NCBI GenBank assembly: GCA_049437325.1
Contig: JBMTIM010000061.1
Coordinates: 1 to 13,482, forward strand
Source of the DNA: UBA11606 sp049437325
GTDB lineage: Bacteria; Actinomycetota; Acidimicrobiia; Acidimicrobiales; Aldehydirespiratoraceae
Direction: 5' to 3'
DNA: 13,482 nucleotides
The position numbers and the translations under genes were made by a program. The notes under the pieces were generated by a model. That model saw only the letters and a list, made by a program, of their open reading frames with translations, was not told the origin of the DNA and searched no databases. This document shows, piece after piece, positions 6,628 to 12,602 of this stretch. Within the stretch, counting starts at the first letter, position 1, and each line of letters starts with the position of its first letter.

Positions 6628-7155
6628 TCAGTCGGCCGATGCCTCGGCATCGGCCAGGTCGGCACCGGTGTCGGCGTCCCGTTCGGCCCGGCGGTGCATG
6701 ACGAGCTCGAAGCCGGCGAAGGTGAACGCACCGCACACGACGAACATGTCGGCGACGTTGAACACGGCGTACCAGCTGACATCGATGAAGTCGATCACCT
6801 CGCCCGACAGGAACCCGTCCTCGGCACGCAGCAGTCGATCGGCGAGGTTGCCGATGGCACCGCCCATGATCGTGGCAAGGATCCAGACCCGGCCCATCGA
6901 CTCGGAGACGGCGATCTGCCAGACCAGAAACCCGATCAGGCCGAGGACCACGATGCCGATGTAGGGACCGAACCCGGCGCCGGTACTGAACGAGAAGCCG
7001 CTGTTGTAGGCGAGATCGAATTCGAGTGTCGGCACGATCTCGATCGTGTCGCCGTCACCGAGTGCAGACTCGGCCCAGACCTTGGTGACCTGATCGAGCG
7101 CCACCGTGACCACGACAACGGCCAGCGTCGTGACGAGGGTGCGGGGGCCGGACAC
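6628..7155 (-). CDS. lspA: lipoprotein signal peptidase (signal peptidase II)
   Basis: A 175-residue integral membrane aspartyl protease that removes signal peptides from prolipoproteins after Lgt has lipidated the cysteine. The two catalytic aspartates are Asp106 in GGAIGNLADRL (98-108) and Asp136 in FNVADMF (132-138). DQVTK (21-25) and YNSGFSFS (50-57) are also family blocks. Four hydrophobic helices are seen, and the tail (155-175) is acidic, as in many actinobacterial LspA proteins. The GTG start at 7155 is supported by TAGCGT 7 nt upstream. It is not next to rluD or ileS, its frequent partners elsewhere. Confidence 0.95.
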   Translation of the reverse strand: MSGPRTLVTTLAVVVVTVALDQVTKVWAESALGDGDTIEIVPTLEFDLAYNSGFSFSTGAGFGPYIGIVVLGLIGFLVWQIAVSESMGRVWILATIMGGAIGNLADRLLRAEDGFLSGEVIDFIDVSWYAVFNVADMFVVCGAFTFAGFELVMHRRAERDADTGADLADAEASAD

Positions 7156-7162
7156 GCCAAGG

Positions 7163-7168
7163 ACGCTA
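7163..7168 (-). promoter_or_regulatory. -10 element of lspA (leaderless, GTG start)
   Basis: TAGCGT on the minus strand ends 7 nt before the GTG at 7155. Confidence 0.55.
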
Positions 7169-7215
7169 CCGGTATCGGCGTCGGCTGTTGCCCCGGACGG
7201 AGTGACCGGACGACG

Positions 7216-8439
7216 TCAGAACGGTGCGTGTTGCGCCACGCCGTTCGTGCGGAGATACACGCGGCGTTGGACCAGGGCCAGCGCGATGCCGAGTGTGCCG
7301 ACCACCATCACCGTCGTGAGCGCTCCCGCATAGCCGAGCGCAGTGTCGGCCACGATGCCGAGCATCAGTGGTCCACTGACGCCGCCGACCTGGGCGGCCG
7401 AGAACCACAGACCATTGGCCAACCCGGCATTCGCGCCGGTCACGTCGTCGGCCTCGAGCAGGGTGACGATCGCAATGGGCACGAGCGGTGAGCGAGCCGC
7501 TGTGACGAGTGCAGCGGGTCCGATGGTGTCGACGGGCCCGAAGGCGACGGCGGCGATGGCGACCACGGTCACGCCGAGGAGCGCGATGAACAGCAGATGC
7601 ATCCGATTCGGCGTTGCCTGGCTCGGCACGGTGGCAGTCAGCACGAGTGCGATCAGGCCCGCAGCGGCGACCCATCCTCCGGCGCCTGCTGCGGACATGC
7701 CGCCGTGCTCCTCGAGCACCGTCGGAAGCCATGTACCGAGGGAGTGCATCACGAAGAACAGCGCGAACGCAGTGACGAGAATGAGCCGAACTTCCGTGGA
7801 GCGGAGCAACTGCCGGACCGCATCGCCTCCGGCTGTGTCGTTGTGGACGGTCGACCGTTCGGGTCGCTCGACCCATGCCCAGATCGCAACCCACCCGAGC
7901 GTGAACACTGCTGCCAGTGCCGCTTCGAACACCAACACGCGTCGCCATGTCCCGAGCCACTCCAACAGGACCGGGTTGGTGATGGCGATGATGATCGTGC
8001 CGCCGAGTGCCGGTGCGGCTGCGTAGAGCCCGACGCCGAGGCGCCGTTCGCGCTCGTCGGGGAACCAGTTCGCCATGAGCGCCGGCGCCGATGCCGACAC
8101 GAGCGGTCCGAACACACCGAAACACGCAACGGCGAGCCAGAGCGTTCCGACACCGTCTGCCATCGCCCGGAGAAGAAGCGAGCCGATCACGCTGCACCCA
8201 CCGAGAAACAGGGACCAGCCGAGGTCGAATCGGTCGATGAACCGCCCGGCGATCGGTGACGTGACGATGTAGACCATCGTCCACGATCCGAGCGCGAGGC
8301 CCATCTGGCCGCGACTCGCCCCCAGTTCCTCGCGGACCAGTGTCAGCATCGGTGCAATCGCAGCGACTCCGATGCCGAAGCTGAAGTAGACCGCGACCAG
8401 CCCGCCGAATACCACCCAACGGTGGCGCGGTGCGGTCAT
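7216..8439 (-). CDS. major facilitator superfamily transporter
   Basis: A 407-residue inner-membrane protein with about 12 hydrophobic segments in two halves, separated by a charged central loop (near ERPERSTVHNDTAGGDAVRQ). Each half shows MFS features: the TM2-3 loop GRFIDRFDLGWS and the TM4-5 region ANWFPDERERRLGVGLYAAAPALGG, which resembles the CynX/NimT-like and anion:cation symporter groups. The ATG at 8439 is the natural start, as the hydrophobic TM1 follows after eight residues; the longer open frame would run through the tRNA gene. GAGACT, 7 nt upstream, is a weak -10. Gene order suggests an independent unit. Substrate is unknown. Confidence 0.85.
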   Translation of the reverse strand: MTAPRHRWVVFGGLVAVYFSFGIGVAAIAPMLTLVREELGASRGQMGLALGSWTMVYIVTSPIAGRFIDRFDLGWSLFLGGCSVIGSLLLRAMADGVGTLWLAVACFGVFGPLVSASAPALMANWFPDERERRLGVGLYAAAPALGGTIIIAITNPVLLEWLGTWRRVLVFEAALAAVFTLGWVAIWAWVERPERSTVHNDTAGGDAVRQLLRSTEVRLILVTAFALFFVMHSLGTWLPTVLEEHGGMSAAGAGGWVAAAGLIALVLTATVPSQATPNRMHLLFIALLGVTVVAIAAVAFGPVDTIGPAALVTAARSPLVPIAIVTLLEADDVTGANAGLANGLWFSAAQVGGVSGPLMLGIVADTALGYAGALTTVMVVGTLGIALALVQRRVYLRTNGVAQHAPF

Positions 8440-8446
8440 CGCCGAC

Positions 8447-8452
8447 AGTCTC
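8447..8452 (-). promoter_or_regulatory. weak -10 element before the MFS gene
   Basis: GAGACT on the minus strand ends 7 nt before the ATG at 8439. Only A2 and T6 of the consensus match. Confidence 0.25.
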
Positions 8453-8475
8453 GCCTGTTGCCGACGCGATGGCCC

Positions 8476-8513
8476 AAAAACCGACGAACCCCGGCTGCGA
8501 GGCCGGGGTTCGT
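8476..8513 (-). terminator. intrinsic terminator of tRNA-Ser(GGA)
   Basis: Perfect 12-bp stem ACGAACCCCGGC (8484-8495) / GCCGGGGTTCGT (8502-8513) with a 6-nt loop. On the minus strand it is followed by a T5 run (AAAAA at 8476-8480). It begins 3 nt after the tRNA CCA end, and insulates the tRNA from the MFS gene. Confidence 0.9.
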
Positions 8514-8516
8514 GCG

Positions 8517-8604
8517 TGGCGGAGGGTGTGGGATTTGAACCCACGGAGGCTTGCACCTCACACGCTTTCCAAGCGTGCCCATTCGGCCGCTCTGGCAACC
8601 CTCC
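8517..8604 (-). tRNA. tRNA-Ser, anticodon GGA
   Basis: An 88-nt class II tRNA. Acceptor GGAGGGT pairs with ACCCTCC, discriminator G, encoded CCA at 8517-8519. T arm GTGGG-TTCAAAT-CCCAC. The anticodon stem CACGC/GCGTG holds loop TTGGAAA, giving GGA, which reads UCC and UCU. Confidence 0.96.
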
Positions 8605-8635
8605 CAGGCTCCTGCAGTGCAGGATCCGGTGGAGA

Positions 8636-8645
8636 AGGGTAGCGT
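8636..8645. promoter_or_regulatory. overlapping divergent -10 elements for tRNA-Ser(GGA) and SRP RNA
   Basis: AGGGTAGCGT reads TACCCT on the minus strand, toward the tRNA, and TAGCGT on the plus strand, toward the SRP RNA, with a shared central TA. The plus-strand start would fall near 8652, a few bases before the first paired base of the SRP RNA. The minus-strand start would give a leader of about 25 nt before the tRNA, to be removed by RNase P. Confidence 0.5.
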
Positions 8646-8655
8646 GAATCGCTCT

Positions 8656-8793
8656 GCGCCCGTTCCGGGGTGTGGTGGCCGGGTCCTGTGCAACAGGCGC
8701 CCGTGAACCGGGTCAGGGCCGGAAGGCAGCAGCTCTCAGCGGAGCCGCCTGTGTGCCGCAGATCGCCTGGCCGCCACTCCCGGGAACGGGCGC
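8656..8793 (+). ncRNA. ffs: signal recognition particle RNA (4.5S-type)
   Basis: The SRP domain IV hairpin is plain: CCGTGAACCGGGTCAGG then GCCGGAAGGCAGCAGC (8701-8733 region), with the GGTCAGG, GGAAG and AGCAGC elements bound by Ffh. Flanks form a long closing helix: GCGCCCGTTCC (8656-8666) pairs perfectly with GGAACGGGCGC (8783-8793), continuing inward over TGGTGGCC/GGCCGCCA. Ends are set from that pairing and are accurate to a few bases. Position directly upstream of dnaX is common in actinobacteria. Confidence 0.92.
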
Positions 8794-8807
8794 TTGCCGT
8801 CGGGTCG

Positions 8808-8824
8808 CCTCCCTGCTGGGGAGG
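8808..8824 (+). terminator. possible SRP RNA terminator hairpin
   Basis: CCTCCC (8808-8813) pairs with GGGAGG (8819-8824) over a 5-nt loop, 15 nt after the SRP RNA. There is no T tract, so termination here is uncertain. Confidence 0.3.
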
Positions 8825-8895
8825 GGGCATCCTCGGCCCTCGACCTGTCCGGTGCGCAGTGCCGCCTTCGTACCGACGGCGTCGGTGTCGGGCGG

Positions 8896-8901
8896 TAGAG
8901 T
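8896..8901 (+). promoter_or_regulatory. -10 element of the dnaX-ybaB-recR operon
   Basis: TAGAGT ends 9 nt before the dnaX ATG, giving a leaderless or few-nucleotide leader. No Shine-Dalgarno is seen in the gap. Confidence 0.5.
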
Positions 8902-8910
8902 CGGCCGGAC

Positions 8911-10800
8911 ATGGCCTACCAGTCGCTCTACCGACGCTACCGACCACAGAGGTTCGGCGAGATCCGCGGCCAGCGCCATGTGGTCACGGCGTTGCAGAAC
9001 GCCGTCGTGAAGTCCGAGGTCGGGCACGCCTATCTGCTCCACGGCCCGCGTGGCACCGGCAAGACCACATCGGCCCGAGTGCTGGCCAAGGCGCTCAATT
9101 GCGAAGACCTCGGCGCCGACGGCGAGCCGTGCGGTGCCTGTGAAAGCTGCCACGCGATCGAGCAGGGCCGGTCGTTCGATCTCCACGAACTCGACGCAGC
9201 CTCTAACAACAAGGTCGAGGACATGCGCGATCTGTTGGGCAAGGTCAACCTGGGCAACCCGGGCCGGGCCAAGGTCTACATCCTCGACGAGGTCCACATG
9301 CTCACGAGCCAGGCGGAGAACGCGCTGCTGAAGACGCTCGAAGAGCCGCCCGACCATGTGACGTGGGTGCTCGCCACCACCGAGCCCCACAAGGTCGTCG
9401 AGACGATCCGCAGTCGTTGCCAGGTCTTTCAACTCACCCTGTTGGGGGCGGAGGAGATGGCCGAGCATGTTCGTTGGGTGATCGAGGATGCACAGCTCGA
9501 CGTCTCCGATGCGGCCGTCGAGTACGTCGTCACCGCCGGTGGAGGGTCGGTTCGCGACACCCTGTCGGCCCTCGATCGCGTCGTCGCCGCAGGGGGAGTG
9601 GTCGAGATCGACACCTCGACCGAGCTCATGGTCGACGCCATCGCCGGCCGTGACGTGGCTGCCGCGCTCGCCGCGGTCGGCGAGGCAACGGCTCGTGGAC
9701 GCGATCCCCGCACGATCGGCGAGGCGGTCCTTGCCGGTCTGCGCGATGCGTTTCTGACTGCCATGGGGTCACCGTCGCTGCGCCTGTCATCAGAGCAGGC
9801 CGATCGAGCTGCCGGGGTCGCGAAGCGGATGTCTCCCGCTGCCATGACTCGGGCGATGGAAACGCTCGGCACTGCCGTGGTCGAGATGCGGCAAGCGCCC
9901 GACCCGAGGATCGATCTCGAGGTGGCGTTGGTCCGACTCTGTCGCCCGGACGCCGATCGTTCGCTCGACGCACTCGGTGCCAGAGTCGAACAACTCGAAG
10001 CTGCGATCGGCACCGGGGCACCGCCGTCCACGGCGGCAGCGTCGGCGTCGGTGGAAGCCCCCGATCGAGGATCAGCACCGACCGCGCCAGCCGAGCCAAC
10101 TGCGCCAGAAGTGCCGGCTGTGCCCGATACCCCGGCACCCTCGACGCCCCCTCCGGCGCCCACCGCTCCCGCTGCAGCGGGTCCTGGCACGGCACGTCGG
10201 GCATTGGCCGACACCCGGGGGGACGCCGAGCCATCCGATCCCATCCCCGACGCAGCACCGTCGTCTCCCCCGACGGTGCCGGCCGATCCGCCACCGACGG
10301 TGCCGGCGCCTCCGCCCGAACCGGTGCCGTCTGCGGCTGCGTCGCCGGACCTGTGGGCCATCCGGCCGCTGTCGCCGTCCGAGGTCGTGCAGCTCGGCGA
10401 GCTTCATCTGGGCCTGTCGCGCGACGCCGTGATCACTGCGGCGAACGAACTGCTCGGCGAACGGCCCCGTTCCGAGGAGGCGCTTGCCGAACTGTGGGTC
10501 TCTCTCGTCGATGCCCATGCATCGCCGGCCGACGACGTCGGCAGTGCGCCTCCGCCGGTGCCCAAGGTGTCGAGTCCCGAGATCGTTCGCGAGGTCGCCC
10601 AACCCGTCGCTCCGGTTCCGGACGCCGACCCCGAGCCGGTCGACGACATGGTTCCCGGCGAACATCCACCCGACGACGACATCGACATCCATGATCTCGT
10701 CGATGCCCCGTCACACACCGATGAGCTGATCGAGCGCCTGACCGAAGCCTTTCCCGGTGCCGAACTGCACACCACCGATCACCCGGAGGACGACCGATGA
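8911..10800 (+). CDS. dnaX: DNA polymerase III subunit gamma/tau
   Basis: A 629-residue clamp-loader AAA+ ATPase of the replicative polymerase. Visible are Walker A GPRGTGKT (45-52), the zinc cluster Cys64, Cys74, Cys77, Cys80, Walker B LDEVH (125-129), sensor 1 ATTEPH (155-160), the Arg finger region SRC (168-170) and sensor 2 GSVRDTLSALDR (212-223). The collar domain follows to about 365. A Pro/Ala-rich linker covers about 369-478. A short region LWAIRPLSPSEVV...AELWVSLVDA (481-535), an acidic stretch and a final DELIERLTEAFPGAEL (604-619) complete it. The usual tau-type domain with its xxSRxxWA segment is not recognisable. It overlaps ybaB in ATGA (10797-10800). No A-rich slippery site for frameshifted gamma production is seen. 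Confidence 0.95.
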   Translation: MAYQSLYRRYRPQRFGEIRGQRHVVTALQNAVVKSEVGHAYLLHGPRGTGKTTSARVLAKALNCEDLGADGEPCGACESCHAIEQGRSFDLHELDAASNNKVEDMRDLLGKVNLGNPGRAKVYILDEVHMLTSQAENALLKTLEEPPDHVTWVLATTEPHKVVETIRSRCQVFQLTLLGAEEMAEHVRWVIEDAQLDVSDAAVEYVVTAGGGSVRDTLSALDRVVAAGGVVEIDTSTELMVDAIAGRDVAAALAAVGEATARGRDPRTIGEAVLAGLRDAFLTAMGSPSLRLSSEQADRAAGVAKRMSPAAMTRAMETLGTAVVEMRQAPDPRIDLEVALVRLCRPDADRSLDALGARVEQLEAAIGTGAPPSTAAASASVEAPDRGSAPTAPAEPTAPEVPAVPDTPAPSTPPPAPTAPAAAGPGTARRALADTRGDAEPSDPIPDAAPSSPPTVPADPPPTVPAPPPEPVPSAAASPDLWAIRPLSPSEVVQLGELHLGLSRDAVITAANELLGERPRSEEALAELWVSLVDAHASPADDVGSAPPPVPKVSSPEIVREVAQPVAPVPDADPEPVDDMVPGEHPPDDDIDIHDLVDAPSHTDELIERLTEAFPGAELHTTDHPEDDR

Positions 10801-11144
10801 CCACCGACGACCAACAGCCCGACCTTCCGGATCTCGGTGGCCTCGATCTCGGGGGCCTGCTGGCGTCGGCCCAAGAGATGATGGCTGGCGTGCAGGAAGC
10901 CGCCAATGCGGTCGTCGAGGGCACGGCAGGTGGGGGACTCGTGCGGGTACGAGTCGATGGTCACTTCGACGTGAAGTCGGTTTCGATCGATCCGAACGCG
11001 ATCGATCCCGATGATCCGTCCATGCTGGAAGATCTCGTGCTCGCTGCGCTGCGCGACGCGACCGGTCAGCTTCATGCCGGTCAGTCGGGTGCCCTGGGCG
11101 GGATGGACCTGGGTGGTCTTGGCGGCCTGTTGGGCGGCGAGTGA
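10797..11144 (+). CDS. YbaB/EbfC family nucleoid-associated protein
   Basis: A 115-residue small DNA-binding protein, usually encoded between dnaX and recR and thought to act as a dimer on DNA. The core GGLVRVRVDGHFDVKSVSIDPNAI (residues 46-69) and LEDLVLAALRDA (77-88) match the family. Gly/Leu-rich tails at both ends are common in actinobacteria. It starts within the dnaX stop (ATGA) and ends within the recR start (GTGA), indicating translational coupling. Confidence 0.93.
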   Translation: MTTDDQQPDLPDLGGLDLGGLLASAQEMMAGVQEAANAVVEGTAGGGLVRVRVDGHFDVKSVSIDPNAIDPDDPSMLEDLVLAALRDATGQLHAGQSGALGGMDLGGLGGLLGGE

Positions 11145-11752
11145 GCTACTCGTCAACCGTGCAGGAGCTGATCGATCAGCTCGGCCGCCTGCCCGGCATC
11201 GGCCCGAAGTCGGCCCAGCGAGTCGCGTTCCACCTGCTGAAGGCGCCGACCGAGGATGCATTGCGGTTGAGTAGGTCGATCGTCGAGGCCAAGGAGCGCG
11301 TCTCGTTCTGTGCGAGGTGCTTCAACCTCAGCGAGGGAGGCGACGAGTGCGCGATCTGTCGTGACCTTCGCCGCGAGTCGGGTGTGGTCTGTGTTGTCGA
11401 AGACAGTCAGGACATCGTTGCGATCGAGCGAACCAAGGAGTTCCGTGGCCGGTATCACGTGCTCCAGGGGGCGTTCAGCCCGATCGACGGTGTGGGGGTC
11501 GAACAGCTTCGGGTCAAGGAGTTGATGACCCGGGTGGGCGAAGAAGACATCGAGGAGATCATCGTCGCCACCAACCCCAACCTCGAGGGAGAGGCGACTG
11601 CGGCGCTGCTGGTGAAATATCTCAAGCCGATGGGCGTCAGGGTCAGTCGTATTGCGAGTGGTCTCCCGGTCGGTGGCGACCTCGAATACGCCGATGAACT
11701 CACCCTTGGTCGAGCACTCGAAGGTCGCGTGGTGCTCGATTCTGGCGAGTAG
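11141..11752 (+). CDS. recR: recombination mediator RecR
   Basis: A 203-residue protein of the RecFOR pathway, which loads RecA on gapped DNA. A helix-hairpin-helix lies at LGRLPGIGPKSAQRVAFHLL (14-33). The zinc finger has Cys57, Cys60, Cys70 and Cys73. The Toprim domain runs from VVCVVEDSQD (82-91), and the Walker-like C-terminal segment is SGLPVGGDLEYADELTLGRAL. Length is the family norm (about 200). The GTG at 11141 overlaps the ybaB stop. No intrinsic terminator follows on the plus strand. Confidence 0.96.
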   Translation: MSYSSTVQELIDQLGRLPGIGPKSAQRVAFHLLKAPTEDALRLSRSIVEAKERVSFCARCFNLSEGGDECAICRDLRRESGVVCVVEDSQDIVAIERTKEFRGRYHVLQGAFSPIDGVGVEQLRVKELMTRVGEEDIEEIIVATNPNLEGEATAALLVKYLKPMGVRVSRIASGLPVGGDLEYADELTLGRALEGRVVLDSGE

Positions 11753-11781
11753 ACCGGGACGCATCGACCCACTCGTGGCCG

Positions 11782-11910
11782 AAAAACAGGACGAGGCACC
11801 ATCCTGTGCCTGCCGGAGCGCGGGCGGTACGGATAGTTCCGGCAGATCCAGGACAGTGCCTCGACCGTTCACGAGAGGGGGAGGATCGAAACTCGATCCG
11901 GCCTCGTGTT
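11782..11910 (-). ncRNA. candidate stand-alone small RNA, about 129 nt
   Basis: A transcript starting about 7 nt after the TAAAGT -10 (near 11910) would form two stem-loops. In the 5' one, CACGAG/CTCGTG (arms at 11903-11908 and 11870-11875) encloses GGATCGA/TCGATCC (11893-11899 and 11883-11889). In the 3' one, an 8-bp helix (11792-11799 with 11856-11863), a 2x2 loop, a 5-bp helix (11802-11806 with 11849-11853), a 4x4 loop and a 7-bp helix (11811-11817 with 11838-11844) close a 20-nt loop. The 3' stem is followed by TCCTG and a T5 run (plus-strand AAAAA 11782-11786). A C-rich single-stranded patch, CCTCCCCCTC, lies in the 5' domain. I do not recognise a known family; it lacks the two C6 loops of actinobacterial 6C RNA and the 6S bubble. 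Existence is inferred from promoter plus structure. Confidence 0.6.
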
Positions 11911-11916
11911 GCATTT

Positions 11917-11945
11917 ACTTTACGATTTTGTCAGCAACATGACAA
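11917..11945 (-). promoter_or_regulatory. promoter of the candidate small RNA
   Basis: On the minus strand: TTGTCA (11945-11940), a spacer of exactly 17 nt, then TAAAGT (11922-11917). It is the only place in the window where I found a near-consensus -35 and -10 at ideal spacing; other genes show only a -10 hexamer. Confidence 0.65.
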
Positions 11946-11958
11946 GTATGTCGTAAAG
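11918..11958. repeat. nested 41-bp dyad over the small-RNA promoter (candidate operator)
   Basis: Outer arms CTTTACGA (11918-11925) and TCGTAAAG (11951-11958) and inner arms TTGTCA (11928-11933) and TGACAA (11940-11945) are both perfect inverted repeats about nearly the same centre. The left outer arm covers the -10 and the right inner arm is the -35, so a bound dimer would block the promoter. The surrounding 55 bp (11911-11965) hold 18 G/C, in contrast to the GC-rich rest. Alternatives are a terminator for recR or a recombination remnant. Confidence 0.5.
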
Positions 11959-12031
11959 ATTTCTTTCCGGGCAGCGCACTGCCAAGACGTCGTGGCGATG
12001 TGGGTCGACGGCGAGCGGAGGCTCTGTTGGC

Positions 12032-12577
12032 TCAGGCGCTGCGTCGGCGGACCGAGACCTCGTCGCTCGATTCATCGCCCCAGAGGGTCTCGTGCACCAC
12101 TGAAGGTGGGTCGTCGTCGATAGTGAACGGCTTCTTGGGCTCCTGAGACACGCCGACCCGCAACACCGAGGCCTGTATGTCGGCCAGCGCCGCCTGCAGT
12201 CTGTCGTGCACGTCGCGCTCGGCGTCCAAGAGACGATCGAGGCGCTGTTGGGCATCGGTGATGACCTGGGCCGATCGCTCGATGGCGTCGGCTGCGGCCT
12301 TGGCGGCGATTCCCTCAGCCGTCGCGTTGGCTTGGTCGATGACGTCGGCGGCAGCGGACTCGGCGGCTGCCCGGATCGCCTGGGCATCGTCTCTCGCCCT
12401 GTCGAGGATCTCGTCACCCGACTTCGCAGCATGGTCGAGCATCTCGGCCACCACCCCGCCGATGGCGTGGACCCCATCCCGCTCGAGATCACGGATTCGG
12501 GTGGCCGCGTCGGCCAATGCCTGCTTCACCGCGGCGGGGTCGTCGAGGTCGATGGAGTCGAGGTCACCGGACTGCAT
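12032..12577 (-). CDS. alanine-rich coiled-coil protein, DivIVA/ATP-synthase-b-like
   Basis: A 181-residue soluble protein with no recognised catalytic motif. Residues about 15-140 are strongly helical and rich in Ala, Asp, Glu and Arg with heptad spacing (DAATRIRDLERDG, SGDEILDRARDDAQAIRAA, ADVIDQANATAEGIAAKAA, ITDAQQRLDRLLDAERDVHDRL), typical of DivIVA-associated and cell-envelope scaffold proteins. The last 40 residues are acidic and unstructured. No membrane segment or signal is present. The ATG at 12577 has GATACT 6 nt upstream. It lies 25 bp after the helicase/VOC frame and converges on recR. Low-complexity composition makes family calls unreliable; a function is not assigned. Confidence 0.7.
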   Translation of the reverse strand: MQSGDLDSIDLDDPAAVKQALADAATRIRDLERDGVHAIGGVVAEMLDHAAKSGDEILDRARDDAQAIRAAAESAAADVIDQANATAEGIAAKAAADAIERSAQVITDAQQRLDRLLDAERDVHDRLQAALADIQASVLRVGVSQEPKKPFTIDDDPPSVVHETLWGDESSDEVSVRRRSA

Positions 12578-12583
12578 CTCGTG

Positions 12584-12589
12584 AGTATC
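12584..12589 (-). promoter_or_regulatory. -10 element of the coiled-coil gene
   Basis: GATACT on the minus strand ends 6 nt before the ATG at 12577. A2 and T6 match TANNNT, and the spacing suits a leaderless start. Confidence 0.4.
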
Positions 12590-12602
12590 CCACCGGAGGG
12601 GA

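Noticed and set aside
8440..8598. N-terminal extension of the MFS open frame through the tRNA-Ser gene
   Set aside because: It would encode antisense-free tRNA sequence as protein. The transporter's first helix starts right after the ATG at 8439.
1463..8604. Genomic island between two tRNA-Ser genes with repeated 3' ends
   Set aside because: The shared sequence is only normal tRNA homology. The interval has core genes (lspA) and no integrase, and composition is even.
8911..10800. Programmed frameshift in dnaX
   Set aside because: No A- or T-rich slippery heptamer with downstream stem was seen in the linker region.
11782..11910. Assignment of the small RNA to 6C or 6S RNA
   Set aside because: Only one C-rich patch, not two C6 hairpin loops, and no long rod with a central bubble as in 6S. 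Left as unknown.
11918..11958. dif/Xer or attachment site
   Set aside because: Dyad spacing and arm sequence do not match the actinobacterial dif pattern known to me, and no recombinase is nearby. A promoter with an operator explains it better.
11806..12123. 105-residue plus-strand open frame over the small-RNA region
   Set aside because: No homology-like features. It crosses the AT-rich dyad and runs antisense to the coiled-coil gene.
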